Below, in pieces: positions 9,143 through 17,050 of a stretch of 64,000 nucleotides of DNA. The DNA is taken from the NCBI GenBank assembly GCA_963730535.1, contig CAVSRU010000010.1, positions 105,592 through 169,591 of the forward strand. Reading direction: 5' to 3'. The position numbers and the translations under genes were made by a program. Origin of the DNA: DASSUW01 sp963730535. GTDB lineage: Bacteria; Actinomycetota; Thermoleophilia; Solirubrobacterales; Solirubrobacteraceae. The notes under the pieces were generated by a model that saw only the letters and a program-made list of their open reading frames with translations, did no database searches and was not told where the DNA came from. How positions within the stretch are numbered: the first letter of the stretch is position 1; every line of letters starts with the position of its first letter.

Positions 9143-10417
9143 ATGTCTGCCGTACTCGATCGCGGCGAGCTCGAGAAGAGCCCGCTCGCCGACCTGCATC
9201 TGCTCGCCAACGAGCTCGGCGTCGACGGCTTCCGCCGCCTGCGCAAGGACGACCTGATCGACGCCATCCTCGCCCGCCAAGACGACGCGCCGGCCGGGGA
9301 GGCCGCGCCGGCCGAGGATGCCGCGCCGGTTGAGGAGGCTGCGCCGGTTGAGGAGGCTGCGCCGGCCGAGGAGGGGGAGGATGCCCGCGAGGAGGACGAG
9401 GGCGAGCGCCGGCCCCGCCGCGGGCGGCGCGGGGGCCGCGGCCGCGGCCGTGCGCGCACCGAGGAGGGCTCGACCGACGAGGACGCCGGCGAGCCTGAGC
9501 CGCGCGAGGAGCCGCGGGGCGACGATCGCAGCGCCGAGGGCGTCGTCGAGCTGCTGGCCAACGGCTCGGGCTTCATCCGCCTCGACCCGCCTGAGCCCAC
9601 GGACGACGACGTCTACATCTCCGCCGCCCAGATCAAGCGCTGCGAGCTCGTGTCGGGCGATCGCATCAGCGGCCCCGTGCGGCCGGCCCGGCGCTCGGAG
9701 CGCTTCCCGTCTCTGATCCGCGTCGACACCATCAACGGGCGCCCGGCCGACGAGGTGGCCGAGGGCACGCGGTTCGACGACCTGCCCGCGACGTTCCCGA
9801 CCGAGCGGTTCGAGCTCGGCTCCGACGACCCGACCCTGAAGGCGATCGAGTGGCTGACGCCGTTCGGCAAGGGCTCGCGCGTGGTCGTCGCCGGCGGGCC
9901 GCGGGCCGGCAAGAGCGAGGCGCTGCGCCGGCTGGCCGGCGCGCTGACCGGCCGCGAGGGGCTCGAGGTCTCACTGGTGCTCGCCGGCGTCCGGCCGGAG
10001 GAGACGCGCGAGTGGCCGCTGGAGCCGAGCACGGCACTGTCGTTCGGCGCGTCGGCCGATGCCCAGGCGCAGGCCGTCGAGCAGGCGATCGAGCAGGGCC
10101 GCCGCGTGGCCGCCCGGGGCGGCGACGCCGTCGTGCTCGTCGACACGCTCGAGGCGCTGCCGGTCGCCGCCGCCCGGCGGGCGCTGGCCGCCGCGCGCAA
10201 CATCGTCGACGGCGGTTCGCTGACCGTGATTGCCACCGCGACGGCGCCGCTCGGCGGCGAGACGACGGTCGTGGCGCTCGACGCCGGCCTGACCGCCCTC
10301 GGCCGCTTCCCGGCCCTCGACCTCGACGGCTCGGGCGTCCTGCGTCCCGACCTGCTCGTCGGGGACGCGGGCGCCGAGGCGATCGCCAAGGCCCGGGCCG
10401 AAGCGCTCGCGGTCTGA
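9143..10417 (+). CDS. Rho-like transcription termination factor paralogue with missing catalytic residues
   Basis: Start ATG 9143 is chosen for GAAGGAG just upstream. In order the protein has a SAP-like Rho N-terminal domain (SPLADLHLLANELG), an acidic then Arg/Gly-rich linker (about residues 50-120), the cold-shock-like RNA-binding domain (EGVVELLANGSGFIRL, DVYISAAQIKR) and a RecA-like ATPase. Walker A is kept (GGPRAGKS). The segment normally read as IDERPEE is LAGVRPEE, so the catalytic Glu is Val. The Q-loop region after the Walker B strand (VVLVDTLEAL) is deleted. The EEFKGTGN R-loop is absent, and the arginine-finger strand reads LDAGLTALGRFPALD with Ala in place of Arg. At 424 residues it could still bind RNA and nucleotide, but motor activity is doubtful. 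A true Rho is expected elsewhere in the genome. Confidence 0.85.
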   Translation: MSAVLDRGELEKSPLADLHLLANELGVDGFRRLRKDDLIDAILARQDDAPAGEAAPAEDAAPVEEAAPVEEAAPAEEGEDAREEDEGERRPRRGRRGGRGRGRARTEEGSTDEDAGEPEPREEPRGDDRSAEGVVELLANGSGFIRLDPPEPTDDDVYISAAQIKRCELVSGDRISGPVRPARRSERFPSLIRVDTINGRPADEVAEGTRFDDLPATFPTERFELGSDDPTLKAIEWLTPFGKGSRVVVAGGPRAGKSEALRRLAGALTGREGLEVSLVLAGVRPEETREWPLEPSTALSFGASADAQAQAVEQAIEQGRRVAARGGDAVVLVDTLEALPVAAARRALAAARNIVDGGSLTVIATATAPLGGETTVVALDAGLTALGRFPALDLDGSGVLRPDLLVGDAGAEAIAKARAEALAV

Positions 10418-10470
10418 CGCTTACGCCGGCGCCACCCACGGCTCGTTCGCGCGGGCCGTGGCGGCGCCGG

Positions 10471-10667
10471 CGAACGTCAACTGCGGCTGGGTAGGGAGGC
10501 GGGGGAGTGTCACGGTTTCGACACTCCACTTTCGCGTGGGGTTGCTAAGTCCCGCATAGCGGGACTTTCCAGACCCACTACTTTCCGGAGCGGGCGAAAC
10601 TGCAACGGAACACGCACGGATTGTCACGGCACTCCGCACCTTTCCCTCAATGCCGCAGTTCGTGAAC
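10471..10667 (-). repeat. Dispersed palindromic-end intergenic repeat, copy A
   Basis: This copy is reversed relative to the other three. Its left edge CGAACGTCAACTGCGGCTGG is the reverse complement of the right edge of the other copies, and its right edge CCCTCAATGCCGCAGTT matches the reverse complement of their left edge. The interior (about 160 bases) differs and holds two clean hairpins: GGAGTGTC/GACACTCC at 10504-10527, and AAGTCCCGC/GCGGGACTT with a 3-base loop at 10547-10567. The second could stop transcription from the rho-like gene, but no T-run follows. The copy fills the 250-base gap up to the convergent hypothetical gene. Confidence 0.7.
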
Positions 10668-10669
10668 CG

Positions 10670-11134
10670 CTACCGCCGCGAATACGCGACGCGCTGCCAG
10701 TTCGGCTCGGGCGAGAGCTCGATCGGCTCGAACTCGCGCTCGGGCTGGACGTAGCCGAAGGTGTGCGTCGCGTCGTCGAACACGACCTCGAGCTCGCCCT
10801 CCTTGACCCGCTGATCGAGCCACGCGGAGCGGAAGACGAGCCGCCGGAGCCAGTGCACGAGCGAGCGGTCGGCGGGGCCGACGAGCTCCGGCCAGCAGTC
10901 GTTGACGTGCTCCCCGAGGGCCGAGGCGGGGTCCTGGATCTCGCCGTTGACCGCGAGGTTGACGAGGTCCTCGAGCTCAGTCGACTGGAGCCGGTTGCCC
11001 ACGAAGCCGAGCTTGCGCGCGGCCTGCTCGACGCGCTCCGAGAAGTCCCGCTCGTTGAAGGTGAACCGAAGCTCTCCGTACTCCAGGACGTAGTCCTGTC
11101 CTGAGTCGTAGTTGCCGCGGCGCAGAGGGTCCAT
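10670..11134 (-). CDS. Conserved-looking hypothetical protein, 154 aa
   Basis: I do not recognise this protein. It is acidic, rich in Glu and aromatic residues, and has no signal peptide or membrane segment. Codon use and third-position GC match real genes here, and the alternative frames are poor. It stands alone between repeat copy A and the kinase gene on the same strand. ATCTTA at 11170-11175 would be TAAGAT on the coding strand, a possible -10 for a short leader. Confidence 0.6.
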   Translation of the reverse strand: MDPLRRGNYDSGQDYVLEYGELRFTFNERDFSERVEQAARKLGFVGNRLQSTELEDLVNLAVNGEIQDPASALGEHVNDCWPELVGPADRSLVHWLRRLVFRSAWLDQRVKEGELEVVFDDATHTFGYVQPEREFEPIELSPEPNWQRVAYSRR

Positions 11135-11215
11135 GATCGAAGGGCCCGGGTTCCCGCCGGGGCGTCTGCATCTTATGCCCGAGTCCTGCCCGCGGACTCC
11201 CGTGGTACGAAACTT

Positions 11216-12010
11216 TCACCGGTCCCCGATCGCCTCGCGCATCTGGACGTCGTGCGCGGCCAGCCAGCTCCGGGTGCGCTCTGCCCGGAGGCGACCGCCG
11301 CCGTGCCAGAGGCGCCCGAACGTCGGATGGCCGCCCTCGACCGCGGCTCGCACGACGTCGTAGCACCAGTCGAGCGCCGGGGTCAGCGCGTCGATCACGC
11401 GCGGCCGGTCGCGCGCCGGGAGCCCGTAGGCGTCGAGGAACAGCCGCAGCCGGGAGAGCGCCTGGCCCGTCAGCGCGCTCGGCGCGTCGCGCTCGTCGCG
11501 CAGCGGCGCCCACAACCGTGCGGCGCACGCGACGTCCCAGACCACCGAGCCGGGCCCGGCGAGGTCGAAGTCGATCAGCGCCATGGGACGCCCGCCGGAG
11601 AAGATCACGTTGTCGAGGTTCGGGTCGTTGTGGCTGACGATGCCGCCGCGGAACGCGGCCGGAACCGCCGCCGCCCAGCGGTGCTCGGACGCATCGAAGG
11701 TCGCGACGGCGTCGTGGAAGCGGCGCAGCAGCTCCGCCACCCCCACGAGGGCCTCTTCGGTCAGCGCCCAGGCCGGGTACGGCTCGATCGCCGCGTCCCC
11801 GGGGATATAGCTGAGCACCTCCCGCCCGCGGTCGTCGACGCCCAGGAAGCGCGGCGCGCCGTCGAACCCCACGCGCTCGAGGTGCTCGAGCAGCGCGTGG
11901 GTCGCCGGGCTCGTCTCCCGCTGCGGGCGCCGCACCGTGTCGCCCATGCGCGTGACCTGCCCGGCGTTCGTGAAGCCGCCCTCCAGCGGGACCTCGCGCA
12001 CCACGTTCAT
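11216..12010 (-). CDS. Aminoglycoside-phosphotransferase-fold small-molecule kinase
   Basis: The protein has 264 residues from the ATG at 12010, which overlaps the TGA of the SorC-type regulator (ATGA). The kinase core has the catalytic loop SHNDPNLDNVIF (H-x-D-x-x-x-x-N) and ALIDFDLAGPG, which supplies the metal-binding Asp. The lid region GGFTNAGQVTRMGDTVRRP carries the lysine-equivalent strand. Co-transcription after a sugar-sensing regulator suggests a sugar or polyol substrate rather than a drug. That is inference from position. Confidence 0.82.
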   Translation of the reverse strand: MNVVREVPLEGGFTNAGQVTRMGDTVRRPQRETSPATHALLEHLERVGFDGAPRFLGVDDRGREVLSYIPGDAAIEPYPAWALTEEALVGVAELLRRFHDAVATFDASEHRWAAAVPAAFRGGIVSHNDPNLDNVIFSGGRPMALIDFDLAGPGSVVWDVACAARLWAPLRDERDAPSALTGQALSRLRLFLDAYGLPARDRPRVIDALTPALDWCYDVVRAAVEGGHPTFGRLWHGGGRLRAERTRSWLAAHDVQMREAIGDR

Positions 12011-12978
12011 GGCTGTGCCAGCAGCTCGGTCGCCATGGCGGAGTGCGTGACGAGGCTGCTGACGAGCCCGCCGCGCAGCCCCGCCCTGACCGCCGCCGCC
12101 TTCTCCGTCCCGTAGGCGATGGCGATCACCTCGGGCACAGCCCGCAGCTGCTCCGCGTCGACGCCGATCAGGCGCTCGCTCAATGCGGTCGCGATCACCT
12201 CGCCCTGCGCGTCGAGCTGGATGCCGCACAGCTCGGCCCGCACGCCCTGCTCGTACATCTCACGCCGCTCGGCGTCGGAGAGAAAGTCGGCGACCGTCGA
12301 GAGGCCCGCCTTCCACGCGCCCAGCCCGACGACCGCCTTCGTCACGGTCCCGAAGCGCGCGATGGCGCGAGCCACCTCGGGCTGCGTGCGCATGACGCGC
12401 GCGGTGGCCGCGTCCGGCACCACCATCGGCGCGTAGAAGTAGTAGGCCGGCCCCTGCGAGATGCGCGCGACGTCGCGCACGATCTCGATCGAGCTCTCGT
12501 CGACGTCCGGACGTGACAGCGCCCCCGTGAGCTGCACCACCGCACAAGGCGCCAAGCGGGTGAGGTGGGCCCGCATCGCCGCCAGCGCGCGCGCCCACGC
12601 GAGTCCGAGCACGTCGTCGGGCCCGACGATCTCGGTCAGCAGCCGCGCGCTCGCGCGCCCCAGGCTCGTCCGCAGGAGCGCCACGTCGTCCTCCGGCGAC
12701 TCGACGACGAGGCAGTGCCGGAGGCCGTACGCCTGGCCGAGCTGCACCGAGAGGTCGAGGTTGATCTCCCCGCGGTAGTCGAGCTCGATGCGCACCAGCC
12801 CGCTCTCGCGCGCCTCGTCGAGCAGGCGCGCGACCTTGAAGCGGCTGAGGCCGAGCTGATCCGCGATGTCGCTCTTGCTCGTCCCGTCGAAGTAGTAGCG
12901 GCGCGCGATGGTCGCTGTGAGCACGAGCGCTGCCGGCCCCGCCGCAGTCTGCTTGGCCAAGCCCTTCTCCTTGCTCAT
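12007..12978 (-). CDS. SorC/DeoR-type sugar-binding transcriptional regulator
   Basis: Start ATG 12978 gives 323 residues. An N-terminal HTH (ARRYYFDGTSKSDIADQLGLSRFKVARLL) is followed by the sugar-phosphate-binding domain of the SorC family (GLAWARALAAMRAHL, VVQLTGALSRPDVDESSIEIVRDVA, YYFYAPMVVPD). Such proteins sense phosphorylated sugars and regulate neighbouring operons. It reads into the kinase gene with a 4-base overlap and is divergent from a second kinase gene, over an inverted TTGAC/GTCAA element. Confidence 0.88.
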   Translation of the reverse strand: MSKEKGLAKQTAAGPAALVLTATIARRYYFDGTSKSDIADQLGLSRFKVARLLDEARESGLVRIELDYRGEINLDLSVQLGQAYGLRHCLVVESPEDDVALLRTSLGRASARLLTEIVGPDDVLGLAWARALAAMRAHLTRLAPCAVVQLTGALSRPDVDESSIEIVRDVARISQGPAYYFYAPMVVPDAATARVMRTQPEVARAIARFGTVTKAVVGLGAWKAGLSTVADFLSDAERREMYEQGVRAELCGIQLDAQGEVIATALSERLIGVDAEQLRAVPEVIAIAYGTEKAAAVRAGLRGGLVSSLVTHSAMATELLAQP

Positions 12979-13012
12979 TTGAGCGGCTTCGGCGTCACTC
13001 TTGCACAAAGGC

Positions 13013-13041
13013 TTGACAACCGCCAGCGTCAATCGGAGAAT
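13013..13041. promoter_or_regulatory. Promoter and candidate operator between SorC regulator and second kinase
   Basis: TTGACA (13013-13018) and GAGAAT (13036-13041) are 17 bases apart, a plausible plus-strand promoter. TTGAC...GTCAA (13013-13032) forms an inverted repeat with a 10-base spacer and could be the operator of the adjacent SorC-type protein. Confidence 0.45.
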
Positions 13042-13093
13042 CATCTCTCGGACGAGATCACCACTGCTCAGATGAGCGGAATGCGAGGAGGCG

Positions 13094-13921
13094 GTGAGGA
13101 GAGGTCTCGGTGACGTCGTGGCGCGTGGTTCACGCTCGGCGCTGCACGCCTACGGCCGCGGTGCGGTCGTCAAGGTGCCCAAGCCCACGGGGCCCGACAA
13201 CTGGATGGCGGAGGACTGGATCGTGTGCGAGGCGCGGTACGCGGAGGCGGCCCGCGCCGCCGGCGCGCCCGCCGCCCGCCTGCTGGGCATCGAGTCGATC
13301 GACGGGCGCCCGGCGAGCGTGTGGGAGCGGATCGAAGGCGAGACTCTGTGGCAGCACGTGCTCGACCGTCCCGAGCGCAGCACGGAGGCCGGGCGCCGCC
13401 TCGCGGAGCTCCAGCTCGCGCTCTTCGCGCTCGTGGCCCCCGTCGGGCTGCCGTCCCAGTACGCCCGCCTCGTCAGCAAGATCCGCGTCGCAGCCGCGAG
13501 GGTCGACCCCGAGGTGGCGCGGGCGGTCGACCTGATCCCGGCGCGCGCGGGGCGCCTGCGCCTGTGCCACGGTGACCTGCATCCGAGCAACGTGATCCTC
13601 AGCCGGGAGGGGCCGGTGATCGTCGACTGGTACGACGCCTCGCGCGGGGACGCGGTCGCGGACGTCGCCCGCACCTGCATGACGCTGCTCGGCGATGGCG
13701 GCGCCGGCCCCCGCCACCTCCCGGGCTCCGACGGGTCGATGCTCGAGTCGCTGACCGACGCCTACCTCGAGCGGCTGTGGGAGCCGCTCGGGCTCGACGA
13801 CGAGCAGCTCCAGCTCTGGCAGGGCATCAACGCCGTGGCCCGCATGGCCGAGGGTCTGGCCTCCCGCACCCTGTTCGAGGTCTGGGAGCACTGCGTGCGG
13901 GCGCCTGCCCTTCAGGCCTGA
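13094..13921 (+). CDS. Phosphotransferase (APH-fold) family kinase
   Basis: This is a second APH-type kinase, unrelated in detail to the one at 11216. It has a catalytic loop LCHGDLHPSNVI and the metal-binding VIVDWYDASRGD. The lysine strand is GAVVKVPKP and a Glu helix lies in CEARYAEAAR. A GTG at 13094 gives 275 residues. GTG 13118 is an alternative, since GGAGAGG precedes it. Its end overlaps the convergent phosphatase gene by 10 bases. The substrate is unknown; context favours a sugar or polyol. Confidence 0.78.
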   Translation: MRRGLGDVVARGSRSALHAYGRGAVVKVPKPTGPDNWMAEDWIVCEARYAEAARAAGAPAARLLGIESIDGRPASVWERIEGETLWQHVLDRPERSTEAGRRLAELQLALFALVAPVGLPSQYARLVSKIRVAAARVDPEVARAVDLIPARAGRLRLCHGDLHPSNVILSREGPVIVDWYDASRGDAVADVARTCMTLLGDGGAGPRHLPGSDGSMLESLTDAYLERLWEPLGLDDEQLQLWQGINAVARMAEGLASRTLFEVWEHCVRAPALQA

Positions 13922-14700
13922 ACCAGCGCGCGCAGCTCCTCGAAGACCCCGTCGCCGGCCGCGAGCACGAGATCGCCGTTCTCCGGGCACGGCAGCTCGA
14001 CCTCCGCGCCGGCCTCCGCGGCGATCAGCGCCCCCGCCGCGCGGTCCCACAGTTCGGTGCCTCGCTGGTAGTACGCGTCGACGCGGCCGCAAGCCACCCA
14101 GCACAGCTCGAGCGCGGCCGAGCCGAAGCAGCGCAGATCCGCGGCAAGCGGGAGCAGGCGCGCGGCGACATCACCCTGCCGGAGGCGCTCCTCGGCGCGG
14201 TTCGAGAACCCGGTCGCCACGAGCGCCTGCGCCGTCGACCGGCAGTCCGAGACCGCGATCGGCTCGCCGTCGCGACTCGCCCCGCCCCCGAGATGGGCCG
14301 AGAAGACCTCGCCGCGCAGCACGTCGACCACGGCGCCGGCCACGACCTCGCCGTCCACCGCGGCGGCAATGCTGACCGCGAAGACCGGCACGCCGTGAAG
14401 GAAGTTGACGGTCCCGTCCAGCGGGTCGGTGACCCACAGCAGGCGGGCGCCGGGCAGCGTCTCCCCACGCTCCTCGCCAATCACGCCCGCCCCGGGCGTC
14501 GCCTCGAGCAGGTGGCGCCTGATGAGGTCCTCGGCGCGGAGATCCGTCTCGGTGACGACATCCGTGGGCGACGACTTGCTGCCGACCAGCACGGGGCGCC
14601 GGTGGGCATCGGTCACGACTACGGCCGCCGCGCAGGCGACGGCGGTGGCGATGCGCTCGAGCTCGCTCGGTGCAGGAGGGTCGCTGTCGCCGTCACGCAC
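13912..14700 (-). CDS. Inositol-monophosphatase family phosphatase
   Basis: This Mg2+-dependent, Li+-sensitive phosphatase fold has 262 residues. Motifs present are GEERGE, WVTDPLDGTVNFLHG and ELWDRAAGALIAAEAG, which together give the metal-site Glu and Asp residues. The gene is the last of a dehydrogenase-DeoR-phosphatase operon, overlapping the DeoR stop by 8 bases. A role in dephosphorylating a sugar or polyol phosphate made by this locus is an inference. Histidinol-phosphate or inositol-phosphate substrates remain possible. Confidence 0.88.
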   Translation of the reverse strand: MRDGDSDPPAPSELERIATAVACAAAVVVTDAHRRPVLVGSKSSPTDVVTETDLRAEDLIRRHLLEATPGAGVIGEERGETLPGARLLWVTDPLDGTVNFLHGVPVFAVSIAAAVDGEVVAGAVVDVLRGEVFSAHLGGGASRDGEPIAVSDCRSTAQALVATGFSNRAEERLRQGDVAARLLPLAADLRCFGSAALELCWVACGRVDAYYQRGTELWDRAAGALIAAEAGAEVELPCPENGDLVLAAGDGVFEELRALVQA

Positions 14701-15481
14701 GGCGGACGAAGATCCCGTGCCCGCTGAGGAAGTCGACGGCCTCGGGGTCGACCCGCGTGTCGGTCACGAGCACGTCGATCTCGTCGAAGCGCGCGAAGCT
14801 GAACATCTGCGCGTTGCCGAACTTGGACTGGTCGACCATCGCGACCACGCGCTGGGCCGACTCGATCATGGCCCGCTTGAGCGCGCGCTCCTCGCGGTGC
14901 GGCGTCGTCAGCCCGTGCTTGAACGACAGGCCGTCGCAGCTGATGAACAGCGTGTCGATCGCCATGTGCCCGAGCTCCTCGGCGCCGGTGTCGTCGACCA
15001 TGGCGAGCGTGTTCGCGCGCACCGCGCCGCCGAGGACGGTGAGGCCGCGGACGCCGCGGCGGACCAGCGTGAGCGCCGTCGTCAGCGAGTTGGTGACGAC
15101 GTGGACGTCGTGCGCGACCGGGAAGACGTTCGCCAGCCGCTCGCCGGTGGAGCCGGAGTCGATGATCACCGAGCCCCGCTCGGGCACCTCCTCGGCGGCC
15201 ATGGTGGCGATCCGCAGCTTCTCCTCGGCGTTCATCTGCCCCCGGACGTCGAGCAGCGGCTCGTGGTTGATGCGCTCGATGGGGACGGCTCCGCCGTGGA
15301 CCCGGCGCAGCATGCCGCGAGCCTGCATGTCGGAGAGGTCGCGGCGGATCGTCTCCGTCGTCACGCCGTAGCGGCGGGCGAGGTCGGCGCCGTCGACCGA
15401 CCCCTGCCGCAGGGCGAGCATGTAGATCGCCTGCTGCCGGTCGTGGGGCAGCCGCGTCACGGCCTGCGTCTCCTCGCTCAT
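14693..15481 (-). CDS. DeoR/GlpR family transcriptional regulator
   Basis: The protein has 262 residues from the ATG at 15481, in ATGA overlap with the dehydrogenase stop. The DeoR HTH (RQQAIYMLALRQGSVDGADLARRYGVTTETIRRDL) is followed by the sugar-phosphate sensor domain (SVIIDSGSTGERLA, VVTNSL, FISCDGLSFKHGLTTPHREE, ALKRAMI). It probably represses its own operon and the divergent ABC importer. The candidate operator is the CGGACT/AGTCCG palindrome between them. Confidence 0.9.
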   Translation of the reverse strand: MSEETQAVTRLPHDRQQAIYMLALRQGSVDGADLARRYGVTTETIRRDLSDMQARGMLRRVHGGAVPIERINHEPLLDVRGQMNAEEKLRIATMAAEEVPERGSVIIDSGSTGERLANVFPVAHDVHVVTNSLTTALTLVRRGVRGLTVLGGAVRANTLAMVDDTGAEELGHMAIDTLFISCDGLSFKHGLTTPHREERALKRAMIESAQRVVAMVDQSKFGNAQMFSFARFDEIDVLVTDTRVDPEAVDFLSGHGIFVRRA

Positions 15482-16890
15482 GCCGGCGCCTCCATCGCGG
15501 CCAGCGGCCCGTCGTCGGCGATCCGCCGATACGCCGCCGCGAACGTGTCGCGGAACTGCGAGGAGGTCCGCAGCGCCTCCGGGAACACCGCGTCGTATTC
15601 CAGGAAGGCCACCGGGTCGGCGAGCGCGTTCGCGGCGTGTCGCCGGGCGGCGTCGCCGCCGGCGTCGAACGCCTGCGCCGCCGGGTCGACGACGCCGAGG
15701 TAGCGGGCCCAGCCGGCCAGCGCCGTGGCCGCGCGCTCGACCGGCCCTCCGCGCTCGAGCTGCGCGGCGATCGTGGGGACCAGGAACGTGGGGAACTTCG
15801 CGCTCCCGTCGAGGCAAAGCCGCGCGATCTGATCGTGCACGCCGCTGTTCGCGAAGCGCTCGAGGACGGTGGCGACGTAGTCCTCCGGAGGGTGGCCGGG
15901 GATCGCGTCGAGTGTCGGCACGGCCTCGCGTAGGAGCAGCTCGTTGAGGAACCGGGTCACCGGCGGCGTCGCCATCGCCTCGTGGACGAACGTGATGCCG
16001 GCGAGCGCCGAAAGGTAGGCCATGCTCGAGTGCCCCCCGTTGAGCAGGCGCAGCTTGTAGAGCTCCCAGTCGTGGACGCGGTCGGTGAAGATCGCGCCGA
16101 CGTCCTCGAAGCGGGGACGGCCGGCGGCGAACTCGTCCTCGACCACCCACTGCCGGAACGGCTCGGCGACCACCGGCCACAGGTCGCTGACCCCGGCCCG
16201 GTCGCGCAGCCACTCCCGGTCGGCGTCGGCGGTCACCGGAGTGATGCGGTCGACCATCGAGTTGGGGAACGAGCAGTGCTCCTGCACCCAGTCATCGAAG
16301 CCCGCGTCGACGCGCGCCGCCGCGGCCAGCGTGGCCGTCCGGGCGGCGGTCCCGTTGCCAGGCAGGTTGTCGCAGCTGAGGATGGTGAGCGGGCCGGTGC
16401 CGCGCTCGCGCCGCACGGCGAGCGCCGCCGCGATGCGGTCGAAGGTGGTCGGCTTGCCGTCCGCCGGCTCTGCGTAGCCGGCCTCGGTGACGGTCAGGGA
16501 GAGGATCGCGGTGGTCGGCGCGGCGATCAGGTCGGCGACGGCGGCGTCCTCGCCCGGCGGGCCGTGGACGAACCCGACGATCGAGCCGATCACCTGAGCC
16601 GACGGCTCGCCGTTGCCCTTCTCGATCAGCGAGTAGAGGTGGTCCTGGCGGCCCAGCGCGGCCTTCATCTCGGCGTCCTGGGGGAGGAGGCCGAGGCCGA
16701 CGATCCCCCAGTCGCCCCCGGCACCGGCCAGCTCGTGCGCGTATACCGCGAGGTGCGCGCGATGGAACCCGCCGACCCCCACGTGGACGATTCGCGGCGC
16801 GAGCTTCCCCCGGTCGTACCGCGGGACGGGGATCCCGCGCCGCCGGATGTCGGCGAGGTGGCCCTGGCGGAGTTCGATGGCGGTTGCCAC
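15478..16890 (-). CDS. Mannitol dehydrogenase family oxidoreductase
   Basis: This long-chain polyol dehydrogenase has 470 residues from GTG 16890 (GTG 16896 is equally possible). RIVHVGVGGFHRAHLAVY is the NAD-binding start, ILSCDNLPGNG and SFPNSMVDRITP are family signatures, and KLRLLNGGHSSMAYLSALAG holds the catalytic Lys and the following helix. Family members oxidise mannitol, fructuronate, tagaturonate or arabinitol with NAD. It is the first gene of the minus-strand operon and divergent from a sugar importer, which suggests catabolism of the imported polyol. Confidence 0.9.
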   Translation of the reverse strand: MATAIELRQGHLADIRRRGIPVPRYDRGKLAPRIVHVGVGGFHRAHLAVYAHELAGAGGDWGIVGLGLLPQDAEMKAALGRQDHLYSLIEKGNGEPSAQVIGSIVGFVHGPPGEDAAVADLIAAPTTAILSLTVTEAGYAEPADGKPTTFDRIAAALAVRRERGTGPLTILSCDNLPGNGTAARTATLAAAARVDAGFDDWVQEHCSFPNSMVDRITPVTADADREWLRDRAGVSDLWPVVAEPFRQWVVEDEFAAGRPRFEDVGAIFTDRVHDWELYKLRLLNGGHSSMAYLSALAGITFVHEAMATPPVTRFLNELLLREAVPTLDAIPGHPPEDYVATVLERFANSGVHDQIARLCLDGSAKFPTFLVPTIAAQLERGGPVERAATALAGWARYLGVVDPAAQAFDAGGDAARRHAANALADPVAFLEYDAVFPEALRTSSQFRDTFAAAYRRIADDGPLAAMEAPA

Positions 16891-16939
16891 GCCCACGGTT
16901 TGCGCATCTAAACACAGGTCAAACCACACTGCAAGCCTG

Positions 16940-16958
16940 CGGACTCCTGCGAAGTCCG
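16940..16958. promoter_or_regulatory. Candidate DeoR operator
   Basis: CGGACT and AGTCCG form a 6-bp inverted repeat with a 7-base spacer, immediately upstream of the -35 of the importer promoter and about 50 bases from the dehydrogenase start. It is well placed to control both directions. Confidence 0.4.
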
Positions 16959-16969
16959 ACAATTGCACC

Positions 16970-16998
16970 TTGACACCCAACAGAACCAACGGTATTAG
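16970..16998 (+). promoter_or_regulatory. Promoter of the ABC sugar importer operon
   Basis: TTGACA (16970-16975) and TATTAG (16993-16998) are separated by 17 bases, close to the textbook housekeeping consensus and unusual in such GC-rich DNA. The expected transcript has a leader of about 45 bases ending in a strong AGGAGGAGGAG ribosome-binding site. Confidence 0.65.
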
Positions 16999-17050
16999 TT
17001 GTGGGGTCCGGAGGGAACCTCTGCTCCGGGTCCGAGGAGGAGGAGACGAG

